Virus record (IMG/VR): IMGVR_UViG_3300046167_000108
Coordinates: 1-34,192 of that record
Direction: 5' to 3' (one strand)
Origin: a virus
DNA: 34,192 nt
A model generated the notes under the pieces. It did not search any database, was not told the origin of the DNA, and was given only the letters and a program-made list of their open reading frames with translations. The position numbers and the translations under genes are program-made. Shown in pieces: positions 6,684 through 14,658 of the stretch (positions within the stretch are counted from its first letter, which is position 1; each line of letters starts with the position of its first letter).

Positions 6684-6756
6684 TGCCAGCAAAGAAAGAC
6701 CCAAGACTAGCACGGGCAGGAGTAAGCGGGTACAACAAACCAAAGCGGACGCCTAA
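6574..6756 (+). CDS. Overlapping small coiled-coil ORF, 60 aa
   Basis: The frame starts with ATG at 6574 inside the portal gene and runs through the start of the next gene in a third phase. The product is protein-like: a leucine heptad segment (LLLQKVNQEFQGTFQRLAE, then LEAKVEELSNAS) predicts a coiled coil, followed by a basic tail. AGAAGG lies about eight bases upstream. The portal C-terminus it overlaps is low-complexity, which is easier to co-evolve with a second frame. It could be a true overlapping gene or a chance open frame. I lean slightly to real because of the RBS and the heptads. Confidence 0.45.
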   Translation: MLTDHELRLLLQKVNQEFQGTFQRLAELEAKVEELSNASKERPKTSTGRSKRVQQTKADA

Positions 6757-6973
6757 CCATCCTAAAAAGTCACACGTTGTTGTTGCCAAAGAAGGCGACA
6801 AAATAAAAACTATTCGTTTCGGAGAGCAAGGCGCTAAGACGGCAGGTAAGCCTAAAGCAGGTGAGTCTGATAAAATGAAAAAGAAAAGAGCGTCGTTTAA
6901 AGCACGACACGCTAAGAACATATCAAAAGGTAAAATGTCAGCAGCTTATTGGGCTGATAAGGCTAAATGGTAA
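6683..6973 (+). CDS. Small basic protein, 96 aa (conserved marine-phage type)
   Basis: This protein begins MPAKKDPRLARAGVSGYNKP and contains KSHVVVAKEGDKIKTIRFG and a C-terminal ARHAKNISKGKMSAAYWA. This is a pattern I recognise from many cyanophage and other marine podovirus genomes as a conserved protein of unknown function (possibly the DUF6321 type; the name is from memory). It is very rich in Lys and Arg, so nucleic-acid binding is plausible. The ATG overlaps the portal stop by one base. It heads a run of four consecutive tiny lysine-rich genes. Its virion or DNA-condensing role is conjecture. Confidence 0.75.
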   Translation: MPAKKDPRLARAGVSGYNKPKRTPNHPKKSHVVVAKEGDKIKTIRFGEQGAKTAGKPKAGESDKMKKKRASFKARHAKNISKGKMSAAYWADKAKW

Positions 6974-7236
6974 TGGCTAAAGATGTAAAACATTATAGGC
7001 GTGACGGTACTGAGTATACAGGTGGTACGCACAAAATGCCTGACGGTTCATTACACTCAGGTAAAACACATGGAAAAACATCTGTAAAACTTTTCCATTT
7101 TGAAGATCTGTCTAAGACAGCAAAGGAGAAAGCTATGCCCGGTTATGGAATGAAAGCAACAAAGCCTAAAAAGAAACCTGCAATGCCTAAGCGTGGTCAA
7201 CGTGTAATGACCAACAAGAAAAACAAAAAGAAGTAA
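6973..7236 (+). CDS. Small basic protein, 87 aa, GGTHKMPDG motif
   Basis: The ATG at 6973 overlaps the preceding TAA (TAATG); a closer upstream ATG at 6967 is in the same frame but less well placed. The N-terminal half (HYRRDGTEYTGGTHKMPDGS and LHSGKTHGKTSVKLFHFEDL) carries the paired Gly/His motifs of a conserved uncharacterised marine-phage family. The C-terminal half is Lys/Pro-rich (KPKKKPAMPKRGQR). No enzyme motif is present. The basic tail suggests DNA, RNA or capsid-interior contacts. The function is unknown. Confidence 0.72.
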   Translation: MAKDVKHYRRDGTEYTGGTHKMPDGSLHSGKTHGKTSVKLFHFEDLSKTAKEKAMPGYGMKATKPKKKPAMPKRGQRVMTNKKNKKK

Positions 7237-7241
7237 CGACC

Positions 7242-7397
7242 ATGGCTAAGTCGAAGAGTAGTCCTAAACCTAAAAATAAAGCTCTTTACTCACGAGTCAA
7301 GGCAGAGGCTAAAAAGAAGTACAAGGTTTGGCCTAGTGCATATGCTTCAGGTTGGTTAACTAAAGAGTATAAAAAGCGTGGTGGAACCTATGAGTAA
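7242..7397 (+). CDS. Tiny basic protein, 51 aa
   Basis: The frame starts MAKSKSSPKPKNKALYSRVK at 7242, five bases after the previous stop. It contains KVWPSAYASGWLTKEYKKRG, a motif found widely in small uncharacterised proteins of large DNA viruses and phages, in which a short helix with W and Y precedes a basic end. About a third of its residues are Lys or Arg. The stop lies inside the next gene (8-base overlap). Conservation of the WPSAYA-type motif supports a real gene; the function is unknown. Confidence 0.7.
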   Translation: MAKSKSSPKPKNKALYSRVKAEAKKKYKVWPSAYASGWLTKEYKKRGGTYE

Positions 7398-7644
7398 AAC
7401 CAAAGGCGGTCTTACTAAATGGTTTAAAGAAGATTGGGTAGACGTTAAGACTGGTAAACCTTGCGGTCGTAAGTCTGCAAAGAAAAGTAAACGTCCCTAT
7501 CCTTCTTGTAGACCTAAAGCTGTTGCTGCAAAGATGACCGCAGCAGAAAAAAAATCTTCTGCTAAACGCAAAACAGGACCAGCTAAAATTAAACACGCAG
7601 TAACAGCGTCAGGACGTAGAAGAAAGTCTACAAAAAAAGCTTGA
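7390..7644 (+). CDS. Small basic protein, 84 aa, GGLTKWFKEDW motif
   Basis: The ATG at 7390 is preferred over an in-frame GTG at 7378. The product begins MSKTKGGLTKWFKEDWVDVK, then has GKPCGRKSAKKSKRPYPSCR and a Lys/Arg-rich end. The GGLTKWF...W and CGR...YPxCRP pattern recurs in phage and giant-virus proteins of unknown function, often beside the WPSAYA-type protein encoded immediately upstream, as here. The two conserved Cys might bind metal, but two residues alone are weak evidence. It is the last gene before a consensus promoter that starts a new late transcript. Confidence 0.7.
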   Translation: MSKTKGGLTKWFKEDWVDVKTGKPCGRKSAKKSKRPYPSCRPKAVAAKMTAAEKKSSAKRKTGPAKIKHAVTASGRRRKSTKKA

Positions 7645-7669
7645 CATATAACAAAATGTATGATATAAT
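7641..7669 (+). promoter_or_regulatory. Perfect consensus sigma-70 promoter
   Basis: TTGACA (7641-7646), exactly 17 bases, then TATAAT (7664-7669) match the sigma-70 consensus at all 12 positions. The -35 hexamer begins within the last codons of the 84-residue basic protein. It fires toward the genes at 7700, scaffold and major capsid, so it probably boosts capsid production using host RNA polymerase. The transcript would be stopped, at least in part, by the terminator at 9990. Confidence 0.88.
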
Positions 7670-7699
7670 ATTAATATATAGTAAACTTTAGAGGAATCT

Positions 7700-7954
7700 A
7701 TGAATACCGAGCTTGAAACTTACTTTGATAACTACGCTGATTTATTCAACAGTGAAGGTTTCAAACAACTCGTAAGCGAACTTTCTAATAATGCAACACA
7801 GTTAGCAGATATTCAAACAGTTAAAGATCAGGAAGATTTGTACTTCCGTAAAGGTCAAGTAGCTGCTTTTGCTAGTGTTATTAATTTACAAGCTACTATT
7901 GAAGCTGCTCGTGATCAAGCAGAAGCAGAACTAGAAGAGCCTGTAAATGTTTAA
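7700..7954 (+). CDS. Hypothetical protein, 84 aa
   Basis: This acidic, helical protein begins MNTELETYFDNYADLFNSEG and ends AELEEPVNV. GAGGAA lies before the ATG. No cysteine, membrane span or catalytic motif is seen. A short acidic helical protein upstream of scaffold and capsid, and first behind the consensus promoter, suggests a role linked to head assembly or the tail/portal interface. In related marine podoviruses a similarly sized protein occurs at this place. The function is not known. Confidence 0.65.
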   Translation: MNTELETYFDNYADLFNSEGFKQLVSELSNNATQLADIQTVKDQEDLYFRKGQVAAFASVINLQATIEAARDQAEAELEEPVNV

Positions 7955-8156
7955 AGTATTTGACTTTCGTTGTACAAACGGACATGTCTTTGAAGAATTT
8001 GTAGAAGGTACTGTTACAACCAGTAGGTGCGGTTGTGGTGCCAATGCTACAAAAATGGTATCTGCCCCATCCTTTCACCTCAATGGCTCCGATGGTTCAT
8101 TCCCCGGCGCTCATATGAAGTGGGTGAAAGAGCATGAAAAAGCAGGTAGAAAATAA
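7947..8156 (+). CDS. Zinc-ribbon (FmdB-like) small protein, 69 aa
   Basis: The N-terminus FKVFDFRCTNGHVFEEFV followed by CGCGANATKMVSAPSF follows the FmdB-type putative regulatory zinc ribbon: one Cys/His pair at C9/H13 and one Cys-x-Cys pair at C28 and C30. The usual CxxC is here C-x3-H. This family is common beside capsid genes of marine phages. Its role is unknown, and a structural zinc is likely. It overlaps the preceding gene by eight bases. Confidence 0.7.
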   Translation: MFKVFDFRCTNGHVFEEFVEGTVTTSRCGCGANATKMVSAPSFHLNGSDGSFPGAHMKWVKEHEKAGRK

Positions 8157-8168
8157 ACATCTCCACAA

Positions 8169-8180
8169 TGATTATAATCA
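8169..8180. repeat. 12-base perfect palindrome TGATTATAATCA
   Basis: TGATTATAATCA is self-complementary and lies in the 36-base gap before the scaffold gene. It contains TATAAT but no suitable -35 sequence 16-18 bases upstream, so a promoter is not supported. An operator or RNA-processing site is possible. Confidence 0.5.
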
Positions 8181-8192
8181 CGGAGTTTAATT

Positions 8193-8993
8193 ATGTCACG
8201 AGCTACAATGCTTGATCCACAACCTGAAGAGGAAAATGTGGACATGCTTGAAAACGAAGTTGATGAGATTCAACAAGAGCCAGAAGCCCAAGTTGAGCAA
8301 CCTCAAGAAGAACCAAACCTACCAGAGAAGTATCAAAATAAATCTCTAGAAGAAGTTGTACAGATGCACCAAGAAGCTGAAAAGCTTTTAGGTCGTCAGT
8401 CTTCTGAGGTAGGTGAACTTCGTAAGGTTGTTGATGATTACATTAGTACTCAAGCACAACCGCCAGCACCTCAACAAACTGTTGAGCCTGAAGACGATAT
8501 AGATTATTTTACAGATCCTCAAGGTGCAGTCAACCGTGCTATTGAGAATCATCCTAAAATTAGAGAAGCGCAAGAATACTCTACGCAATATAAGAAACAA
8601 GCTTCTCTTGCTATGCTTCAAAGTAAGCATCCAGATATGCAAGAGATTCTTGGCGATCCTAAATTTGCTGAGTGGATTAAAGCTTCAAAGATTAGGACTC
8701 AGTTGTTTGTAGCAGCTGACCAACAGTATGATGCTGACTCTGCTGATGAACTATTTACACTCTGGAAAGAACGTAAAGTAGTTGCACAGCAAACTGCCAA
8801 TGTTGAAAAACAGGCACGTAAGCAAACACTTAAGGCAGCTAATACAGGCAATGCACGAGGCAGTGCTGAAGGATCACGTAAAAAGGTATATCGCAGGGCC
8901 GACATTATTAAACTAATGAAGAATGACCCTGACCGTTATCAAGCGTTAGCCAATGAGATTATGGCAGCTTATGCGGAGGGTCGAGTCAAATAA
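8193..8993 (+). CDS. Capsid assembly scaffolding protein
   Basis: This 266-residue acidic protein precedes the major capsid gene. The N-terminus is Glu/Gln/Pro-rich and disordered-looking. A helical middle follows (LEEVVQMHQEAEKLLGRQ), and the C-terminus turns basic (GSAEGSRKKVYRRADIIKLM). This layout is usual for T7-like scaffolds: a disordered acidic start, helices for self-association and a basic capsid-binding C-terminal helix. It would template procapsid assembly and leave during maturation. CGGAG stands before the ATG. The assignment relies on position plus composition and is strong. Confidence 0.85.
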   Translation: MSRATMLDPQPEEENVDMLENEVDEIQQEPEAQVEQPQEEPNLPEKYQNKSLEEVVQMHQEAEKLLGRQSSEVGELRKVVDDYISTQAQPPAPQQTVEPEDDIDYFTDPQGAVNRAIENHPKIREAQEYSTQYKKQASLAMLQSKHPDMQEILGDPKFAEWIKASKIRTQLFVAADQQYDADSADELFTLWKERKVVAQQTANVEKQARKQTLKAANTGNARGSAEGSRKKVYRRADIIKLMKNDPDRYQALANEIMAAYAEGRVK

Positions 8994-9007
8994 TCTAGGA
9001 GATTGAC

Positions 9008-9982
9008 ATGGCTACTGCAACTTATCCCGGTGCAGCGGGCAATACTGCAAAGACTGAAGCGGCTACTTTTATTCCAGAAATTTGGAGTGATGAGATTATT
9101 GCTGCTTACCAGAAGAATCTGAAGATGGCTCCACTTGTCAAGCGTATCGCTATGAACGGCAAGAAAGGCGACAAGCTTCACATTCCAAAGCCAACTCGTG
9201 GCGATGCAAATGCTAAGGCTGCTGACACTGCAGTTACTATCATTGCGAACACTGAGAGCGAACTGACTGTTGATATTGACCGTCACTTCGAGTACTCACG
9301 TTTGATCGAGGACATTGTAGAAGTACAGGCGCTTTCTAGCCTCCGTCAGTTCTATACTGAAGATGCTGGTTATGCTCTTGCTACTAAGATCGACACTGAC
9401 CTGCACTCTTGCGGTACTGGTTTTGGTGACGGTGGTTCTGTTGTGTTCGGTGCTGCTGCTACTGACTACCAGCACAGCGGTTGCTTCTTCAACGATGGTG
9501 GTACTACTACTCAGTACACTGACGATACTATCGTTGCTGGTGACGTGTTTACCGATGCGTTCTTCCGTGACATGATTCAGAAGCTTGACGACAACAACGT
9601 ACCAATGGAAAGCCGTGTACTTGTTATCCCACCTTCTGTTCGTAACACTATCATGGGTGTTGACCGATACGTGTCTTCTGACTTTGTAACTGGTCAAGCA
9701 GTAAGCTCTGGTCTTATTGGTAACTTGTACGGTGTAGACATTTATGTCTCAAACAACTGTGCAACTATCGAAGCCGCAGCAGACAACACTGCATCTTCTG
9801 TTGATACTCGTGCTGCACTCTTGTTCCACCGTGACGCTATTGTCATGGCAGAGCAGCAGGCTGTACGTTCACAGACACAGTACAAGCAGGAATACCTCTC
9901 AACTCTGTACACAGCTGATTGCCTGTACGGTGTTGAAGTATACCGTCCTGAAGCTGGTTTCGTTCTCGCAGTCGCTGAGTAA
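9008..9982 (+). CDS. Major capsid protein
   Basis: This 324-residue protein has a strong AGGAG ribosome-binding site. It starts MATATYPGAAGNTAKTEAAT and contains FIPEIWSDEIIAAYQKNLKM, MNGKKGDKLHIPKP and, later, SRVLVIPPSVRNTIMGVDRY, typical of the T7-like/marine podovirus branch of HK97-fold capsid proteins. Length is close to T7 gp10A (345). It assembles the icosahedral shell on the scaffold encoded just upstream. It is followed directly by an intrinsic terminator, as after gene 10 of T7. Codon choice appears biased toward C-ending codons compared with neighbours, consistent with high expression (by eye only). Confidence 0.92.
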   Translation: MATATYPGAAGNTAKTEAATFIPEIWSDEIIAAYQKNLKMAPLVKRIAMNGKKGDKLHIPKPTRGDANAKAADTAVTIIANTESELTVDIDRHFEYSRLIEDIVEVQALSSLRQFYTEDAGYALATKIDTDLHSCGTGFGDGGSVVFGAAATDYQHSGCFFNDGGTTTQYTDDTIVAGDVFTDAFFRDMIQKLDDNNVPMESRVLVIPPSVRNTIMGVDRYVSSDFVTGQAVSSGLIGNLYGVDIYVSNNCATIEAAADNTASSVDTRAALLFHRDAIVMAEQQAVRSQTQYKQEYLSTLYTADCLYGVEVYRPEAGFVLAVAE

Positions 9983-9989
9983 CGATCTT

Positions 9990-10025
9990 AGGGGGTCAGC
10001 AATGGCCCCTTTTCCTTTTCTTTTG
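9990..10025 (+). terminator. Rho-independent terminator after the capsid gene
   Basis: GGGGTC (9992-9997), the loop AGCAAT and GGCCCC (10004-10009) form a six-pair stem with one G-U pair, extendable by a G-U and an A-U pair. A pyrimidine tract, TTTTCCTTTTCTTTT, follows. It lies between the capsid stop (9982) and the fibre start (10038). It probably acts partially, lowering expression of the fibre genes relative to capsid. Confidence 0.8.
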
Positions 10026-10037
10026 TAGGAGCAGTAG

Positions 10038-11768
10038 ATGCCTTTATTTCGTGGCACAGGTGGTTCTGGTGAGTCTAGTACTGATGCGTATGCCTCAGAG
10101 ATTGCTCAGGAAGCCCGTACTGCCTCTTCAAAAGCAAATGAAGCTGCAACGTCTGCTGCGTCTGCTTTAGCAGCACAGGCTGCTGCAGAGGCTGCTCAGG
10201 CAGCAGCAGAGACTGCACAGGTTAACGCTGAGACTGCAGAGACAAACGCAGAGACAGCGGAGACTAATGCTGAGACAGCAGAGGCTGCTTCGGTTGCTGC
10301 TCAAACATCTGCAGAGTCTGCTAAAACTTCATCAGAGACAGCTCAGTCAGCAGCAGAAGTAGCTAAGACAGCGGCTGAAACTGCAGAGACTAACGCTGAA
10401 ACTGCAGAGACTAACGCTGCTGCTTCTGCTACGGCGGCTGCGTCTAGTGCAACCAGTGCTGCTGGATCAGCTACAACAGCCACAGCTCAGGCTACAACGG
10501 CTACGGCTCAAGCTAGTGCAGCATCAACGTCAGCTAGTAACGCTGCTACCAGTGAAAGTAATGCGTCTACTAGCGCAACTAACGCAGCAACTTCTGAAAC
10601 AAACGCATCTACATCAGAGACTAACGCAGCAACGTCTGCTACCAATGCAGCTACCAGTGCTACTAATGCAGCCAACTCTGCTACGTCTGCATCAGGATCT
10701 GCTACGACTGCTACGACTCAAGCAACTGCTGCGTCTACTAGTGCAACTAATGCAGCTACTTCTGAGAGCAACGCTTCAACCAGTGAAACTAACGCTGCCT
10801 CTAGCGCCTCCTCAGCGTCCACCTCAGCCACAAACGCAGCTACTAGTGCTACTGCAGCGCAAACTGCTCAAACGGCTGCAGAGGCTGCTCAGACGGCTGC
10901 TGAGGCTGCTCAAGAATCTATTGATGGTTTCTTCTTAGGCGCTCAAGCATCTAACCCTACAGTTGACTTGAATGGTAACGCTGTCACTGCAGGGGATTGG
11001 TACTTTAACACTACTGACAGTACGACAAGGATCTACGACGGTAGTGCTTGGAACACTGTTAACCCAGACCTTATTGGTGACACTACACCACAACTAGGCG
11101 GTGACTTAGACCTAAACAGCAACGACATTACGGGTACAGGTAACGTCAACATTACGGGCAATGTAGTACTTACAGGTACTGTCGATGGTCGTGACGTAGC
11201 AACAGATGGCACTAAACTAGATGGTATTGAGGCTAGTGCTACAGCAGACCAAACAGCCGCAGAGATACGCACACTGGTTGACTCCGCTACTGACTCTAAC
11301 GTCTTTACTGACGCAGACCACACTAAGCTAGATGGGATTGAAGCTTCAGCAGACGTAACAGACACAGCCAATGTAACAGCGGCTGGTGCCTTGATGGACT
11401 CAGAGGTAACTAACCTTGCACAGGTTAAGGCTTTTGACTCTGCTGACTACGCTACTGCGGCACAGGGCACTAAGGCTGATACGGCACACGGCTGGGGCAA
11501 CCATGCTAGTGCTGGCTATCTAACTAGCTTTACTGAAACTAATGACCTGTCTACAGCAGTAACATGGGCTAACGTACCGGACGCTAACATTACGCAGTCT
11601 TCGGTGACACAACACCAAGCGGCACTGTCGGTTACTGAGTCACAAATTAGTGACCTTCAAAGCTACATAACTGGCAACGAAACCATTACTCTGACTGGAG
11701 CTATCACAGGCTCTGGTACAACATCCATTGCAACTACACTGTCAACGATTGACGGGGGAACTTATTAA
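10038..11768 (+). CDS. Tail fibre protein with long Ala/Ser/Thr/Asn repeat shaft
   Basis: This 576-residue protein begins MPLFRGTGGSGESSTDAYAS. Residues 20 to about 295 consist of repeating ATSATNAATSE-type units (also AETAETNAETAE and TAAEAAQ), which predict a long trimeric helical shaft as in lambda-like side fibres. From residue 300 a globular module appears (AGDWYFNTTDSTTRIYDGS). Two related copies follow, TKLDGIEASATAD and TKLDGIEASADVT, a motif common in marine-phage fibres. It ends in IDGGTY. GTAGGAG lies before the ATG. It probably links the tail to the next, S74-bearing fibre protein and contributes to host recognition. Confidence 0.85.
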   Translation: MPLFRGTGGSGESSTDAYASEIAQEARTASSKANEAATSAASALAAQAAAEAAQAAAETAQVNAETAETNAETAETNAETAEAASVAAQTSAESAKTSSETAQSAAEVAKTAAETAETNAETAETNAAASATAAASSATSAAGSATTATAQATTATAQASAASTSASNAATSESNASTSATNAATSETNASTSETNAATSATNAATSATNAANSATSASGSATTATTQATAASTSATNAATSESNASTSETNAASSASSASTSATNAATSATAAQTAQTAAEAAQTAAEAAQESIDGFFLGAQASNPTVDLNGNAVTAGDWYFNTTDSTTRIYDGSAWNTVNPDLIGDTTPQLGGDLDLNSNDITGTGNVNITGNVVLTGTVDGRDVATDGTKLDGIEASATADQTAAEIRTLVDSATDSNVFTDADHTKLDGIEASADVTDTANVTAAGALMDSEVTNLAQVKAFDSADYATAAQGTKADTAHGWGNHASAGYLTSFTETNDLSTAVTWANVPDANITQSSVTQHQAALSVTESQISDLQSYITGNETITLTGAITGSGTTSIATTLSTIDGGTY

Positions 11769-13689
11769 TGACCACGATTAAACTTAAGAATGGTTCTGGC
11801 GCACCAACGGCTGGGGATCTTGCTCAAGGTGAACCCGCATTAGATCTGACTAACAAGCGTCTGTATACAGAAGACTCAGGCGGTACTGTTATCGAAGTAG
11901 GTACTAATCCCGGTGTGGACGTAACCTTTGCTGATAACCGTAAAGCCATCTTTGGTGCTGGCTCTGACCTACAGATTTATCACGATGGGTCTAATAGCAC
12001 TCTATCATCAATGAAAGTGGTGGCGGTGATTTACAAATTCAAGCAAATAAGACTGTAATACAGTCTGCTTCTGGTGCAGATGATTTTTTAACAGTTACTC
12101 CCTCTGCGGGTGTTGAGTTATCTCATAATGCAAGTGGAACGGTTGGGGTTAAGCTAGCCACCACCTCTACAGGCATCGACGTAACGGGTACTGTGACGGC
12201 TGATGGTTTGACTGTTAACTCTGGGGCAGAAAACTTAGTTGCTACTTTCCAGTCTACAGATACAGAAGCGCAAATTGCATTAGTGGACACCACTGGAACG
12301 TCAACAATTCGAGCAAGAAATGACTTTAGGTTTCACGTTAATAATGCGGCAACCCCTGCTTTAAAAATTGATTCTAATAACGACATTAGTTTCTACGAAG
12401 ACACTGGCACGACTGCGAAGTTGTTCTGGGATGCTTCTGCGGAGTCGTTGGGTATTGGCACCAGCAGTCCAGACTCTGCTTTAGTAGTTCAAGGCGGACA
12501 AGGAACTTACGCACAAATAAAAGACGGAACAGTTACCACATTATTGCAAGCAAGAGGCCAAGATAGTATCGGCGTTGTTGGAACTTTATCTAACCATGGC
12601 TTTGGTTTTTTTACTAACTCAACAGAACGCATGCGCATCGACTCTAGCGGTAATCTTCTGGTTGGTAAGACATACACTGCCGCATCCATAGCAGGACAAG
12701 AGTTACGGGCTGGAGGATATACAGCATTTACAAGAAGCGGAGGTAATCCATTAGAACTAAATAGGCTAACGTCTGATGGAACCATTGTTAACTTCAGCAA
12801 AGACGGCACCTCAGTCGGTAGTATTGCTACCACATCAAGCAGACTTTCAATCGGCTCTAATGATGTTGGTTTGTTCTTTGACAGCACAAACGAAAGATTT
12901 ACTCCGATTGACCAAACTAACCAAACTGACAGAGATGCCGCTATTGACTTGGGGTACGCCTCAAGCCGCTTCAAAGACCTTCACCTGTCAGGCACTCCTT
13001 ACATTGGCGGCACATCAGCTGGTCAGTCGGTAATTCAAATGTTAGCTAATCCAACTAATGGCGCTAACACAATCCACTTTGGTGATTCGGCAAGTGGTTC
13101 CGACACTTATGCTGGTTACATTAATTACGCTCATGATTCAAACAGTATGCAGTTTGCTACTAACCAGTTAGAACGCATGCGCCTTGATAGCTCTGGCAAC
13201 TTGTTGGTTGGGACTACTACACAACAGGCCAAACTTACAGTAGAGGTAAACCAATCATCTAGTTTTGTTGGGCATTTTAAAAACAGTAACGGAAGTGCTT
13301 ACGGACTTGCTGTAGATACAGGCTCTGGCCAACAGATGTATTTTTATTTGAGCGGTGCTTATAAAGGAGGCATTACATCTAACGCTTCTGGAACATCTTA
13401 CAACACCTCTTCAGACCAACGCCTTAAAGAAAACATCGTAGACGCACCTTCTGCTTCTGACGACATTGACGCCATCCAAGTACGTTCGTTTGACTGGAAG
13501 GCTGACGGTTCACACCAGAAGTACGGCATGGTTGCTCAGGAGCTACAAAGCGTTGCACCTGAAGCGGTGTCTGAAGGCGCAACCGAAGAAGACATGATGG
13601 GCGTAGACTACTCAAAGCTAGTACCTATGCTTGTAAAAGAAATTCAATCACTACGTGCCAGAGTTGCACAACTTGAAGGAGCTAACTAA
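11768..13689 (+). CDS. Tail fibre/spike with S74 chaperone domain, frame-broken
   Basis: The first frame (11768-12058) starts MTTIKLKNGSGAPTAGDLAQ and reads through LQIYHDGSNS. Coding then continues in another frame from about 12001 (INESGGGDLQIQANK) with no start codon before 12193 and no good ribosome-binding site there. One missing base between about 11998 and 12058 restores a single protein of about 640 residues. The C-terminus is a peptidase S74 intramolecular chaperone: SDQRLKENI gives the catalytic Ser (codon 13411-13413) and, five residues later, Lys, and it ends in a coiled coil. Family knowledge predicts trimerisation and self-cleavage before that Ser, releasing about 92 residues. 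The role is receptor binding. Confidence 0.82.
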
Positions 13690-14328
13690 TGGCTTTTAGC
13701 CCACAAGAACGTGCAGACGCAATCAGTAGAGGTGCAAAAAAGTACTTTACTGGTCGTGCCTGCAAGTCAGGGCATGTTGCAGAAAGGCGAACTAGCAACG
13801 GGTGCTGTGTTGTCTGCGAGGCAGATAAACATCGACGCTGGGCTAAAAATAACCCAGAGAAATTAAAAGAGGCATTAATCAAAAGCTACGCAAAGCATGC
13901 TGAAAAGCGCCGACAAAAGGCGGCTGAGTATCGTGCAAGCAATCCAGAGGCAACCAAGTTAGCCAGTACAAAAAGCAAAAAGAAAAACCGTGCCTACTAT
14001 ACTTATCTCGGAGTCACAGCGACAGCAAAGGATTAAACAAGCAACACCAGCTTGGTTAGGTGATAGTGATACAGACTGGATGGTCAGCATATACAAGCAG
14101 TCTCAAGACATTAAAAGGCAATACGATGTTGCTACTGCTGTTGACCACATTGTGCCAATCAAAGGCGAAAACGTTTGTGGCTTAAACGTACCGTGGAATT
14201 TGAGAGTAACAACGCAGAAGTACAACTCTGCAAAGTGGAACAGCTTGGAAGAAAACTTACCTATTTACCAATCGCAAGGCAGTATTATGATTCACGAATC
14301 TGCACTTCCTTGGACATTAAGGAGCTAA
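13689..14328 (+). CDS. HNH endonuclease, frame-broken
   Basis: Two overlapping frames, 13689-14036 and 13990-14328 (GTG), together give one HNH protein. The first encodes the Zn-binding N-terminus (C-x2-GH, then CCVVC) and a basic helical arm ending in ASNPE repeats. The second encodes the TPAWL linker and the nuclease core DHIVPIKGENVCG, then VPWNLRVTTQKYNSAKWN, with catalytic His in DHIV and an Asn-rich end. Known family members carry all these parts on one chain. Removing one base, for example one G of CTCGGAGTC near 14019, joins them. It is likely a homing-type nuclease lodged between fibre genes, possibly inactive if the break is real. Confidence 0.75.
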
Positions 14329-14331
14329 CTA

Positions 14332-14658
14332 ATGGCCGCTACATTTAATTGGTCTATCGCCAACACTGAAAGATACTTAGATACAGGCGGCATTTTTGTC
14401 GTCCATTGGAGAGTAACCGCAGAAGAAACTGTCGGCTCTGGTGACAGCGCTGTGACTTACACTGCATCCTCTTACGGCACTGTAGGCTTTACACCTGACG
14501 CTGACGCTGACGGCTTTGTTGCTTACGATGACCTTACTGAGTCTGCTGTACTGGCATGGGTACACGAGTCAGTAGACCAAGACGCTACTGAGGCGGCACT
14601 GACAGCCAACATCGAAGCACAGAAGAACCCTGTGTCTGCTGATGGTATGCCTTGGTAA
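14332..14658 (+). CDS. Conserved marine-phage protein, 108 aa
   Basis: This protein begins MAATFNWSIANTERYLDTGG and contains VVHWRVTAEE, with acidic repeats DADADGF, and ends NPVSADGMPW. Its start follows GGAGCTAACTA. I recognise this type (MAATFNW...VAHWRV...) from many cyanophage and pelagic phage genomes, usually beside fibre genes. It is annotated there as an uncharacterised domain family or a tail-fibre-related protein. The fold looks beta-rich. A fibre-tip or fibre-assembly role is inferred from context. The stop overlaps the next start (TAATG). Confidence 0.7.
   Translation: MAATFNWSIANTERYLDTGGIFVVHWRVTAEETVGSGDSAVTYTASSYGTVGFTPDADADGFVAYDDLTESAVLAWVHESVDQDATEAALTANIEAQKNPVSADGMPW

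Noticed and set aside
9296-9697. 133-codon minus-strand frame inside the capsid gene
   Set aside because: Shadow of the capsid coding sequence; Ser/Thr/Val-rich with no RBS and opposite to the late transcription direction.
10447-10938. 163-codon plus-strand frame rich in Leu and Gln inside the fibre gene
   Set aside because: Out-of-frame reading of the Ala/Thr/Ser repeat; composition is an artefact of repeated codons.
12001-12058. Programmed -1 frameshift in the fibre gene
   Set aside because: No slippery X-XXY-YYZ heptamer in the zero frame and no obvious stimulatory stem after the candidate region; a missing base is simpler.
12507-12974. 155-codon minus-strand frame in the S74 fibre gene
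   Set aside because: Antisense shadow with no RBS and no recognisable protein features.
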